Positions 1 to 6,024 of a stretch of 6,077 bases of DNA are shown in pieces. Source of the stretch: Helicobacter sp. (lineage in GTDB: Bacteria; Campylobacterota; Campylobacteria; Campylobacterales; Helicobacteraceae); NCBI GenBank assembly GCA_014799985.1, contig JAAVGZ010000030.1:21701-27777 (forward strand), written 5' to 3'. Positions within the stretch are counted from its first letter, which is position 1. Each line of letters starts with the position of its first letter. Made by a program: the position numbers and the translations under genes. The notes beneath the pieces were generated by a model that did no database searches, was not told the origin of the DNA, and was given only the letters and a program-made list of their open reading frames with translations.

Positions 1-1
1 A

Positions 2-316
2 TCTGTAGACATTGTTACACATATCCCTTTATCCAGAATCCTTAACAATACACAAGTTTTGAGCCAAGAAGAGCAAAGATTTATCAAGGCTTCAAGCCAT
101 ATTGATTTGCTTGTATTTAATGTGATGAATAAACTCCCACTTCTTGCCATAGAGGTTGATGGTTTTGCTTACCACCAAAAAGATTCTAAACAAGGCAAAC
201 GAGATGAGCTTAAAGATTCTATTTTACAAAAATACCAAATCCCCTTGCTTCGGCTTAGCACGATACAAAGCGGGGAAAAAGAAAAGATAGAAGAGGCTTT
301 AAAGAAATGTTTCTAA
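2..316 (+). CDS. C-terminal fragment of a large protein with a DUF2726-type nuclease-like domain (probable helicase)
   Basis: The frame is open from base 2 to the TAA at 314-316, so this is the last 104 residues of a gene that begins outside the window. A TTG at 59 is not the real start, because similarity-bearing sequence (VDIVTHIPLSRIL) lies upstream of it. What is visible resembles DUF2726, a PD-(D/E)XK-like domain: an IDLLVFN strand, then PLLAIEVDGFAYH (acidic ExD pair in the place of the usual ExK), then Q-K-R-D-E-L-K and a final strand IPLLRLST followed by GEKEKIEEAL. This domain is known at the C-terminus of long superfamily 1 helicase-like proteins with an AAA motor, often of DNA repair or defence type. 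The motor itself is not in the window, so helicase is inferred from family architecture. It is on the opposite strand to the dnd operon and converges with it. Confidence 0.7.
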   Translation, partial: SVDIVTHIPLSRILNNTQVLSQEEQRFIKASSHIDLLVFNVMNKLPLLAIEVDGFAYHQKDSKQGKRDELKDSILQKYQIPLLRLSTIQSGEKEKIEEALKKCF

Positions 317-368
317 ACTAGATAAACAACAATTAAAGTTGTCTCGAGGGAAAAACAACGTATAGATT

Positions 369-374
369 AAGGAG
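369..374 (+). promoter_or_regulatory. Shine-Dalgarno site of the zinc-ribbon gene
   Basis: AAGGAG lies six bases before the GTG at 381. It settles the choice of GTG as start, since no ATG lies near this site in the frame. No convincing promoter was found in the 64-base gap behind the upstream gene, so the two genes may be co-transcribed. Confidence 0.7.
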
Positions 375-380
375 ATTCTC

Positions 381-638
381 GTGGAAAATAAAATATGTCA
401 AAGTTGCGGCATGCCTATAGATTCAGAAGTGCAATTGGGAACAAATCAAGATGGAAGCATTAGCCTTGATTATTGCAAATATTGTTATGAAAATGGCGAT
501 TTTATAGACAAAGTATCGATGCAGGAATATATACAAATGTGCTCTTTATATGGCGCACAAGCAGGAATGACAAATGAGCAAATGAGGCAACATTGCACGA
601 AATTATTCCCGATATTGAAAAGGTGGCGGGGTGTGTGA
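381..638 (+). CDS. Small putative zinc-ribbon protein
   Basis: This 85-aa protein starts with GTG. Its N-terminal half has four cysteines in two pairs: CQSC at residues 6-9 (within KICQSCGMPI) and CKYC at residues 32-35 (within DYCKYCYENG), spaced as in a zinc ribbon. The C-terminal half is helical and ends LFPILKRWRGV. This arrangement (CxxCGMP, then G-T-N-x-D-G-S, DYCxYC, a helical region with GMT and a closing LKRW) matches a widespread family of bacterial putative zinc-ribbon proteins (Pfam Zn_ribbon_2 type) of about 80-90 aa, so the gene looks full length. The molecular function of the family is not established. It is probably cytoplasmic, with no signal peptide or membrane segment. The gene lies 64 bases after the helicase-like gene and converges with the dnd operon. 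Confidence 0.8.
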   Translation: MENKICQSCGMPIDSEVQLGTNQDGSISLDYCKYCYENGDFIDKVSMQEYIQMCSLYGAQAGMTNEQMRQHCTKLFPILKRWRGV

Positions 639-640
639 TG

Positions 641-735
641 GGGGATTCTTGTGGGCAATAAAATATCCCAAAGTTATGATGTGTCCTAGAGCTCATTTAG
701 AATCCGTCAGAGTTTGGGAATCAATAAGTCGTAAA
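641..735 (+). pseudogene. Decayed tandem remnant of the zinc-ribbon gene start
   Basis: Bases 641-676 align without gaps to 371-406, exactly 270 bases upstream, with about 29 of 36 positions identical by eye. The match covers the Shine-Dalgarno region, the GTG start and the first codons of the zinc-ribbon gene. The remnant would read VGNKISQSYDVS followed by a stop, against MENKICQSCGMP in the intact gene, so both cysteines of the first pair are lost. Weaker similarity continues with small gaps to about 735, where TTGGGAATCAAT faces TTGGGAACAAAT of the intact copy. I read it as the leftover of a tandem duplication or of recombination with a second gene copy. The right boundary is uncertain. 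Confidence 0.55.
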
Positions 736-758
736 ATATAAAAGCAAGTAAGGTGCTT
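733..758 (-). terminator. Weak putative terminator of the dnd operon
   Basis: On the minus strand a 5-bp stem AAGCA/TGCTT (loop of 7) starts at the dndE stop codon and runs into TTATATTTT. The stem is short and poor in G:C, so it would be a marginal intrinsic terminator. Position and T-rich tail are the only support. Confidence 0.35.
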
Positions 759-2257
759 CAATGATTCAAAACTTCAAGTTGCTTTTGTATCTCTTCTTCT
801 GAAAGATAGACGCCAAATACCCTTGATAATGCACTGCCAACCTGTATGAACATGTCGCCTTTGCCTAAAAGTTTTTCCGCACCTGCTTTATCCAAGATAA
901 TTTTAGACTCATTAACATTTTTTGTTTGTAATGCAATGCTGCTTGGAATATTCGTTTTTAATCCCCTAAGAGTTGTTCCATCTGGTCGTTGCGTGCCTAA
1001 AACTAAGTGAATTTTAGATTCTCTAGCTTTTTGGGCTAATCTCTTTAGAGAACCTTTAATCTGCGGCTTTTCATCTATTAAATCATTCAGCTCATCAACA
1101 ATCAAAATTTTATAGGGCATATTATCAAAACTATCTCCACTAGCTACATGCTCATATCTCTCATCCATAAGCGTTACTAAACCCTCCACGTATTGTATTG
1201 CGCTTTCATTATCCTTGATGATATAGATAGATTTAATGTTTTCAAATTCCCTGAAGCTTACTCCTCTTTTTGGGTCTATAATAGCAATTTCTACATTTTT
1301 ATTGCGCAAAAGACAAAGAATCATTGTTTTTAGAAAAACGCTTTTCCCGCTTCCTGTTGTGCCTGCAACAAACAAATGCGGAGTGTCTTTTAAATCAAAG
1401 CAAAAGGGCTCTTTATCTACATTCATTCCAGCAAAAACGCCAAGTGCATAATTTTGCCTTTGTAGGGATAATAAGCCTTGCTGAAATTCTTTTAATCCTA
1501 AATTTTGCCATTGTGTTTGGGGCTTAGCAATTTGAATGCTATATGCCTTGCTTAATCCTTTGCGAGGGTCTACAGAGACGCTCTCTCCTATCTCTTTATC
1601 AAGATATTGGCTTTTGTTTTCAAAAAATTGAATTTTATCAGAATCTAAAAGTTCAATGTTGCAAATATGATGCCGATAAGAATCCTCTTCATTCATTAAT
1701 TTAATCTCTATACCTTGCTTTTTGTAGTAGCTTTGTATTTTTGAAAAATAATCTTTTCTGCTGTTAGTTTGGGTGTTTTCTTCTATTTGCCTCTCTTGCT
1801 TAAAGGATAAATGTAAATTATCTAAGCACCATTGATAGAAGCAATCGCTTGATTTATAGGTATTATCAAGCTCATAAAGTCCTCTTTGGATATAACGGCT
1901 GAGAACTTTTAAATATTCTTTTTCATCACTGAAAATATCTTTTTTGTCCCTATCAAGCTCCTCTTTGTGTTTGATATAAAGCATTGAGCGAATCAGTAAG
2001 TCAAAATCTTCTTTTTTATCCTTACCCTTGCCTGTGATTTGCTCCAAATGATACTCTTTACCCTTATCGCCCTCCAATCTCTTACGTTCCCATTCCATAG
2101 ATTCTAATGGCAAATGAGGCGCATTTAATGCCCATGCGAGAGCCACTCTTAAGACAAAATATTTTGGAAATTCACTTTCCTCATCATAGCCAAATCCAAC
2201 CTTTCTCACTCTATCTATCAAAAGTTCCTCGCGATGATTTGTACTAAAATCTGCCAT
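758..2257 (-). CDS. dndE: DndE-like domain fused to an FtsK/HerA-type DNA-translocase ATPase
   Basis: The 499-aa product looks like two modules. Residues about 10-97 resemble DndE, the small DNA-binding partner of the Dnd system: a charged helix, then FVLRVALAWALN, then GKEYHLEQITGK and a closing helix DFDLLIRSML. That is the order of the DndE pattern (R-x-AL-x-x-SL, GKEF, TL-x-G), but stand-alone DndE is only about 110-130 aa. Residues about 280-490 are an FtsK/SpoIIIE-like motor: Walker A GTTGSGKS (299-306), IIDPKRG (326-332), Walker B ILIVDEL (384-390), sensor GTQRPDG (421-427), and AGAEKLLGKGDM (458-469) as in FtsK. No membrane segments or FtsK gamma domain are present, so it should be soluble. 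The start ATG has AAGGAG five bases before it, overlapping the dndD stop. The ATPase call is firm; the DndE call rests on pattern and operon position. Confidence 0.8.
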   Translation of the reverse strand: MADFSTNHREELLIDRVRKVGFGYDEESEFPKYFVLRVALAWALNAPHLPLESMEWERKRLEGDKGKEYHLEQITGKGKDKKEDFDLLIRSMLYIKHKEELDRDKKDIFSDEKEYLKVLSRYIQRGLYELDNTYKSSDCFYQWCLDNLHLSFKQERQIEENTQTNSRKDYFSKIQSYYKKQGIEIKLMNEEDSYRHHICNIELLDSDKIQFFENKSQYLDKEIGESVSVDPRKGLSKAYSIQIAKPQTQWQNLGLKEFQQGLLSLQRQNYALGVFAGMNVDKEPFCFDLKDTPHLFVAGTTGSGKSVFLKTMILCLLRNKNVEIAIIDPKRGVSFREFENIKSIYIIKDNESAIQYVEGLVTLMDERYEHVASGDSFDNMPYKILIVDELNDLIDEKPQIKGSLKRLAQKARESKIHLVLGTQRPDGTTLRGLKTNIPSSIALQTKNVNESKIILDKAGAEKLLGKGDMFIQVGSALSRVFGVYLSEEEIQKQLEVLNH

Positions 2258-2262
2258 ATTGT

Positions 2263-2268
2263 CTCCTT
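2263..2268 (-). promoter_or_regulatory. Shine-Dalgarno site of dndE overlapping the dndD stop codon
   Basis: On the minus strand TAAGGAG combines the dndD stop (TAA, 2267-2269) with the AAGGAG ribosome binding site, five bases before the ATG at 2257. This arrangement implies translational coupling. Confidence 0.75.
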
Positions 2269-4264
2269 ACAGAATTTCTTCTTTTCTTGCACTTTTTATA
2301 GTGGCATGTTTCCTATCTGCTTCATTATCTATTTTATAGAGTCCTGCAAGATAAGGTTTCGCATATTCATATTCCTTCTCTCCCATTTCTCCACTATGAG
2401 GCAGAATAATCACTTGCGAATCGCTCGCATAGTAATTTTGTATAATCCTTGCCCTATTTTCACTATCTATTCTTGCTAATGGTGTATCAATGATAAGCGG
2501 CAAGTGAGAATTTGATAATTTGCTTAAAGCCCAAAAAATTGCAATCGCCAGAATCTGCTTTTGTCCGCTGCTTTGACTTTCCACAATAATAAGCTCGCTA
2601 TTTTCATCTTTGAGCGTTATTTCAAAATCCTCACTAATGCTCAATTCCTTGATATTATCATTGGGCAAAAGTTTTTGATAGTTTTGCAAAATCAACGAAT
2701 GCAGCTCATCTCTAAGCTTGTTGTTAAGTTTTTTCCTATATTGCTCTATACTTATTTGCAAAGATTCTAAAATCCTAAGCTTACTATCAATGCGTTCCGT
2801 ATTGATATTTTGCCTTAAAGCGTCAATCTCTTTATTGAGTCGTTCTTTTGTTGTCTCTAAATTTTTTAACTCATTTTTGATGTGTTCTTTTTCTTGTTCT
2901 TTTTGGGATTTTTCGCTCCCCAATGCGCCTATTTCCTCTTTGAGCTCTTTTTGTCTTTCTCTTGTTGCATTATCATTACTTAATTCATCTATATCATTTT
3001 TAACTTGTGTGAGCTTATCTTTTGTATTTTTAATATCAATTACATCTTGTGCTAAACTGACATTTTCAAGTCTTGCTAAAGATTCTCTTAGTGGAGTAAG
3101 CATATTATGTGTAATAAAAGAATCGGTGAAGCCTTTACTTTCTAGCTTATGTGGAAATTTATCTATAATATATTCTATACTTTTTATATCAAGCACTTCA
3201 AATATCTTTTCGTTTTTAAGTTCTTCATTCATAAATTCTTTAAAGTCGGGCAAAAGCCTTTTAAATGCTTCAATATCACTTGTAGATTTGCTTGATTCTA
3301 ATTTTTGTATTTGCGCTCTCAAGTCATGCAAAAGCGCTTTATTGCTTACAAAAATCACACTTTTTATGCTTTCTTTTAGCCTCTCTTTCAAAGAAGAAAG
3401 TTCTTTGTCAAGCTCATTCTTTTCTCTGATAAGCTCTTCTTGTTCTTTATTAGAATCTGCACTTAGTTTTTCAATCTTTTTTTGTAGTCGTTTTATTTGA
3501 GCGTCTTTTTCCTCCATGAAATGATTAATGCTTTTAAGGAGTTCCTTGTTATGATTCAAATCTGATTCGCACCTTTGTTCATCTCGCATTTTGTTGTCAA
3601 GTATGTGTTGTTGCTCTTTGTTCGCCATTTCGCTTTTTATTAGCTCATCTTTATAATTTTGAATTTGTTTAATGAGTGTATCTAGGGGCTTAATTTGCAA
3701 TATTTCCTCAATTTTTCCTTGAAATTCTTTGCGTAAATTATTACTAAGCTCTCCTAATTCCTCACCATCAAAAAAGAAAAATTCCGTCAAATTTGGGGGC
3801 AAAATAGTATTGATTCTCTCTTGTGCCCTTTCATTATTTAAGAGTTCTTTGTCAAATTTAAAAGTCAATTTTTCCTCAATTTCACCATAAACATTCTTAA
3901 AAGATCGGGTTAATGTAAAAAAATTATCTCCCAAAGTGCCTTCAAAGGAAACAAAAAAGTCTTCCCTTCCCTCTTTTATCGCCACTTTATTTAAGATTCC
4001 AGCCCAAGTATTTGAATCACCCTTGAGTAGTTTTTTGACAGATGAAATATTGGGCGCAAATCGTTTGACAACATTTGGAATCTCCACTTCTTTAACGCCT
4101 ATACCGAGAAAAAGTAATTTTGCACAGCGGATAAAACTTGTTTTACCAAAGCCATTATTGCCATAAATGCAATAAAGATTTTTGCCTTCAACCTTTCTAA
4201 ACTCTATCTCTACTTTTCCGTAGTAAGCAAAAAGATTGCAAATTGTGATTTTTGATATAAACAT
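2267..4264 (-). CDS. dndD: DndD, SMC/Rad50-like ATPase of DNA phosphorothioation
   Basis: The 665-aa length is usual for DndD. In the Dnd system DndD supplies ATPase activity and is thought to alter or nick DNA so that sulfur can be placed in the backbone. The N-terminus starts ISKITICNLFAYYG and carries Walker A GNNGFGKTS (35-43). FFFFDGEEL (162-170) is a characteristic DndD/Rad50-type segment. Residues about 180-520 are a long Lys/Glu/Leu-rich coiled coil. The C-terminal lobe has the ABC signature SSGQKQ (565-570), Walker B LPLIIDTPLARID (588-600) and PHSGE as the H-loop region. No CxxC pair is present in the coiled coil, so a Rad50-type zinc hook is absent. The ATG directly follows the dndC TAA, with AGGAGG five bases before it. 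Confidence 0.93.
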   Translation of the reverse strand: MFISKITICNLFAYYGKVEIEFRKVEGKNLYCIYGNNGFGKTSFIRCAKLLFLGIGVKEVEIPNVVKRFAPNISSVKKLLKGDSNTWAGILNKVAIKEGREDFFVSFEGTLGDNFFTLTRSFKNVYGEIEEKLTFKFDKELLNNERAQERINTILPPNLTEFFFFDGEELGELSNNLRKEFQGKIEEILQIKPLDTLIKQIQNYKDELIKSEMANKEQQHILDNKMRDEQRCESDLNHNKELLKSINHFMEEKDAQIKRLQKKIEKLSADSNKEQEELIREKNELDKELSSLKERLKESIKSVIFVSNKALLHDLRAQIQKLESSKSTSDIEAFKRLLPDFKEFMNEELKNEKIFEVLDIKSIEYIIDKFPHKLESKGFTDSFITHNMLTPLRESLARLENVSLAQDVIDIKNTKDKLTQVKNDIDELSNDNATRERQKELKEEIGALGSEKSQKEQEKEHIKNELKNLETTKERLNKEIDALRQNINTERIDSKLRILESLQISIEQYRKKLNNKLRDELHSLILQNYQKLLPNDNIKELSISEDFEITLKDENSELIIVESQSSGQKQILAIAIFWALSKLSNSHLPLIIDTPLARIDSENRARIIQNYYASDSQVIILPHSGEMGEKEYEYAKPYLAGLYKIDNEADRKHATIKSARKEEIL

Positions 4265-5668
4265 TTATGCCTCCTGTTTTTGCTTGCTCGTTTTATCCTC
4301 TACAAGCTTTTTGATTTCTTCTTTTATCTTTACTGAAGCATTGTTTCTGCCCCTTAAGCCTGTGGTATTATAAATATCTATACAAGACCCAATCAGATTC
4401 TCCAAACTTTGAGAATCTATCTCGTCATTTGCTACCTCTACTAAAAGCTCCCTATGCAAGACCTTGCTTTGCTCTATTTTTTTATCTTTCATTCGTCCTA
4501 CCTCCTGTGCTAATTTTATTGCACTCTTATTGAAGTCAAAATCTTTATCCCATTGTTCTTGAATACCCAGAATCTGTCTATCGGCAATGAGCTCTTGCCC
4601 ACCATTTTGCATAAATTCTCGCTCCAAATGCAAAAGTTTCCTTAGAATCTCTATGCGAATATGACTTAAAAAAGGTCCTAGTCCACCAACTTTATAGACT
4701 GCTCTGCCATCACGTTTATAATCAGCTCTTGCGTTAGAATCCTCTCTCAAGTCTTTAATGTAGTTCCTAAAATCATTCAAAAGCTTGAGATTCTCTTCGC
4801 CTGATTCTATAAAACCTTGCAAAGATTTATCTTCATTTACCACTGTGCATACCCAACAACCAAAACGCGAACCACCGCAACTACTTTGACTTAAATCCGT
4901 AATAAACTGGCATTCCTCACCGCTTGCTTTAGCATAAAGTGCAAATAATTCACTATGGTCTTTTTCCCACTTGGGCTTATGCGTGCTAAGATGCGCCCAT
5001 ACTTCATCGGTGCTCCATTCCGCAATAGGTGAATAAGTCAATGTATCGGGGAAATCATGGTGTTGAGAATAGCCATCTTCATTTAATGCCCTTTTTTCCA
5101 TAGATTTTTTACGATTACTCGATTCTGCTTTACGCGTGCCAAGTATCAAAAGAGATGAACCAAATTTTCGCGTAATCTTAGCCACTTCTTCTTTAGCAGG
5201 AGTGATTTTAAGTCTATCAGTACACCATCTAAATGTCCTCGTTGGGCTAGGATAGCCCTTACCAATGAGGTTAACCCAAAAGTCATCTTTAAGACTAGGC
5301 TTAACTTGTAGAACCTCAAAAGGAATATGATTTTGTCTTGCATGGGCATTAATAGAATCTATCACGCTACGCAAAAATTTATCAACATGGGGAGCTTCGA
5401 CAAGTGTATTAGAGGCAATGGCATAAGTTTGTCTCCTCTGATGAGCTGGCAAAGAAACAAGCATTTCATAAACAAGCTGCAAAACACAAGTAGAATCTTT
5501 TCCGCCGCTAAAAGCCACTATCCAAATTCTATTAGAAGAAAGAAATTTTGATTTTAACTCTATTAGTGTCTTGTCGATAAGCGAACTGCTTGGACAATCT
5601 ACCATATTTTGGATACTAGAAACAGGTTCAAAACCACCATCAAATACTTCCATTATCCCGCAATCCAA
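4265..5668 (-). CDS. dndC: DndC, PAPS-reductase-like Fe-S sulfurtransferase (probably the C-terminal part of a rhodanese-DndC fusion)
   Basis: DndC carries an iron-sulfur cluster and a PP-loop ATP site, takes sulfur from a cysteine desulfurase (DndA or IscS) and passes it into the DNA backbone. Numbered from the TTG at 5668 (467 aa), the PP-loop SGGKDST is at 54-60, RWCTDRLKI at 147-155, LGTRKAESSNR at 176-186, and the cysteine cluster at C253, C264, C271, C274 (CGGSRFGCWVC), with C149 also conserved in the family. All expected motifs are present. Where it starts is the problem: usual DndC begins near residue 28, while the first 25 residues (DCGIMEVFDGGFEP) look like the end of a rhodanese domain. 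TTG 5668, ATG 5653 and ATG 5605 all lack a Shine-Dalgarno sequence, and the frame is open upstream to the G tract, so I infer translation normally comes from the ATG at 6024. Confidence 0.92.
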   Translation of the reverse strand: MDCGIMEVFDGGFEPVSSIQNMVDCPSSSLIDKTLIELKSKFLSSNRIWIVAFSGGKDSTCVLQLVYEMLVSLPAHQRRQTYAIASNTLVEAPHVDKFLRSVIDSINAHARQNHIPFEVLQVKPSLKDDFWVNLIGKGYPSPTRTFRWCTDRLKITPAKEEVAKITRKFGSSLLILGTRKAESSNRKKSMEKRALNEDGYSQHHDFPDTLTYSPIAEWSTDEVWAHLSTHKPKWEKDHSELFALYAKASGEECQFITDLSQSSCGGSRFGCWVCTVVNEDKSLQGFIESGEENLKLLNDFRNYIKDLREDSNARADYKRDGRAVYKVGGLGPFLSHIRIEILRKLLHLEREFMQNGGQELIADRQILGIQEQWDKDFDFNKSAIKLAQEVGRMKDKKIEQSKVLHRELLVEVANDEIDSQSLENLIGSCIDIYNTTGLRGRNNASVKIKEEIKKLVEDKTSKQKQEA

Positions 5669-5730
5669 ATAATAGACTTCTGTAAAAGGATAGATGGATT
5701 GAAAATCTTGATTTTGGACAATATTGTGTG

Positions 5731-6024
5731 CTAAGGCTTTAGACTTTTGAGAGCTAAAGCAGACGATGAGGAGAGGTTTGATAGTGGTATTATTACCCCC
5801 CCCCCCCGCACCAATTGGTCTAAAGATTCTATAATTTCTTTCTCATCTTTTGCATGAAATGAACCTTGTAAATGAGCACTCAAAAAAGCTTGTTTGCTAC
5901 GCATATCAAAGATAGAAAAATAAGAGAGCCCTTTTTGCTGCAACGATAATAGATTAAACCCATTCGCCTTGATTTCGGCATTTCTTTGGGCTTCATTCAT
6001 TACCTTAATCACACCACGTGGCAT
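5731..6024 (-). CDS. Rhodanese-like domain, N-terminal half, out of frame after the G tract
   Basis: As assembled this frame gives 97 aa. Residues 1-73 match the first half of a rhodanese: NLLSLQQKG, then FDMRSKQAF (CDC25/rhodanese 'DVRs' motif, 39-47), then AHLQGSFHA (the 'GHIpGA' motif, 50-58), and a helix ESLDQLV. After the glycine run the sequence becomes VIIPLSNLSSSSALAL and stops, which is unlike a rhodanese and lacks the catalytic cysteine, so this version should be inactive. The ATG at 6024 is preferred over a TTG at 6030 because it overlaps the upstream stop codon (TAATG) and has GAGGG six bases before it. With 11 G translation would end at a TAA right behind the tract. Confidence 0.8.
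   Translation of the reverse strand: MPRGVIKVMNEAQRNAEIKANGFNLLSLQQKGLSYFSIFDMRSKQAFLSAHLQGSFHAKDEKEIIESLDQLVRGGGVIIPLSNLSSSSALALKSLKP
5796..5807 (-). repeat. Homopolymeric G tract (12 G on the minus strand), candidate phase-variation switch
   Basis: The + strand shows 12 consecutive C. It lies inside the rhodanese part of the coding sequence. Tract length sets the frame: 10 or 13 G gives the rhodanese-DndC fusion, 11 G gives an immediate TAA, and 12 G (this assembly) gives a stop at 5731. Long G/C runs inside genes are the standard phase-variable elements of Helicobacter and Campylobacter, which change length by slipped-strand mispairing. In such an AT-rich region a run of this length is most unlikely by chance. 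The exact count in a run of 12 is also where sequencing errs most. Confidence 0.9.

Larger units (their letters stand above)
4265..6024 (-). other. Reconstructed rhodanese-DndC fusion gene, frame-broken as assembled at the G tract
   Basis: This entry joins the two frames. Starting at ATG 6024, changing the 12-G run to 10 or 13 G brings the upstream frame into the dndC frame, giving one reading frame of 585 or 586 aa with no stop. The product would have a rhodanese domain at about residues 20-130 and DndC at about 145-585. The second half of the rhodanese appears only in this frame: IKPLLIVCFSSQKSKALA, with the expected catalytic Cys (codon at 5759-5761, residue 88 in the 10-G form), and VYYLDCGIMEVFDGGFEP, the usual rhodanese closing motif. 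The GGG-NN stretch coded by the tract falls in the loop before the catalytic strand, where variation in glycine number should be tolerated. Rhodaneses carry persulfide sulfur, so fusion to a sulfur-accepting enzyme makes sense. Frame restoration is seen directly; the function is inferred. Confidence 0.8.

Noticed and set aside
59..316. Reading the left gene as a complete 85-aa protein starting at TTG 59
   Set aside because: The frame stays open to base 2 and the upstream residues continue the domain, so it is a truncated larger gene.
326..342. Inverted repeat ACAAC/GTTGT between the first two genes
   Set aside because: The stem is only 5 bp with a 7-base loop and no T run follows. It is no stronger than expected by chance in AT-rich DNA.
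361..367. TATAGAT as a -10 promoter element before the zinc-ribbon gene
   Set aside because: It lies directly next to the Shine-Dalgarno sequence, so a transcript starting there would lose its ribosome binding site, and no clear -35 is present.
502..696. Open frame of 64 codons on the minus strand over the zinc-ribbon gene
   Set aside because: It lies antisense to a gene with clear zinc-ribbon motifs and has no recognisable features of its own.
643..705. Inverted repeat GGATTCT/AGAATCC
   Set aside because: Seven-base arms are 49 bases apart, and GATTC/GAATC words are common throughout the window, so this is probably composition and not a site.
2718..3500. Open frame of 260 codons on the + strand opposite dndD
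   Set aside because: It is the antisense of the Lys/Glu/Leu-rich coiled coil of dndD. Its product is a low-complexity Ser/Leu/Phe string with no domain, and there is no ribosome binding site.
4265..5668. Alternative assignment of the PAPS-reductase-like protein as SspD or CysH
   Set aside because: The CGGSRFGCWVC cluster, the GTRKAESSNR motif and the DndD-type neighbour with FFFFDGEEL fit DndC best. CysH is much shorter and lacks this cluster.
5796..5807. The frameshift as a plain sequencing or assembly error
   Set aside because: A miscount in a 12-base homopolymer is quite possible and would mean the gene is in frame in this strain. It does not remove the observation, because a tract of this length in this lineage would still be slippage-prone. 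Only raw reads can settle the count.
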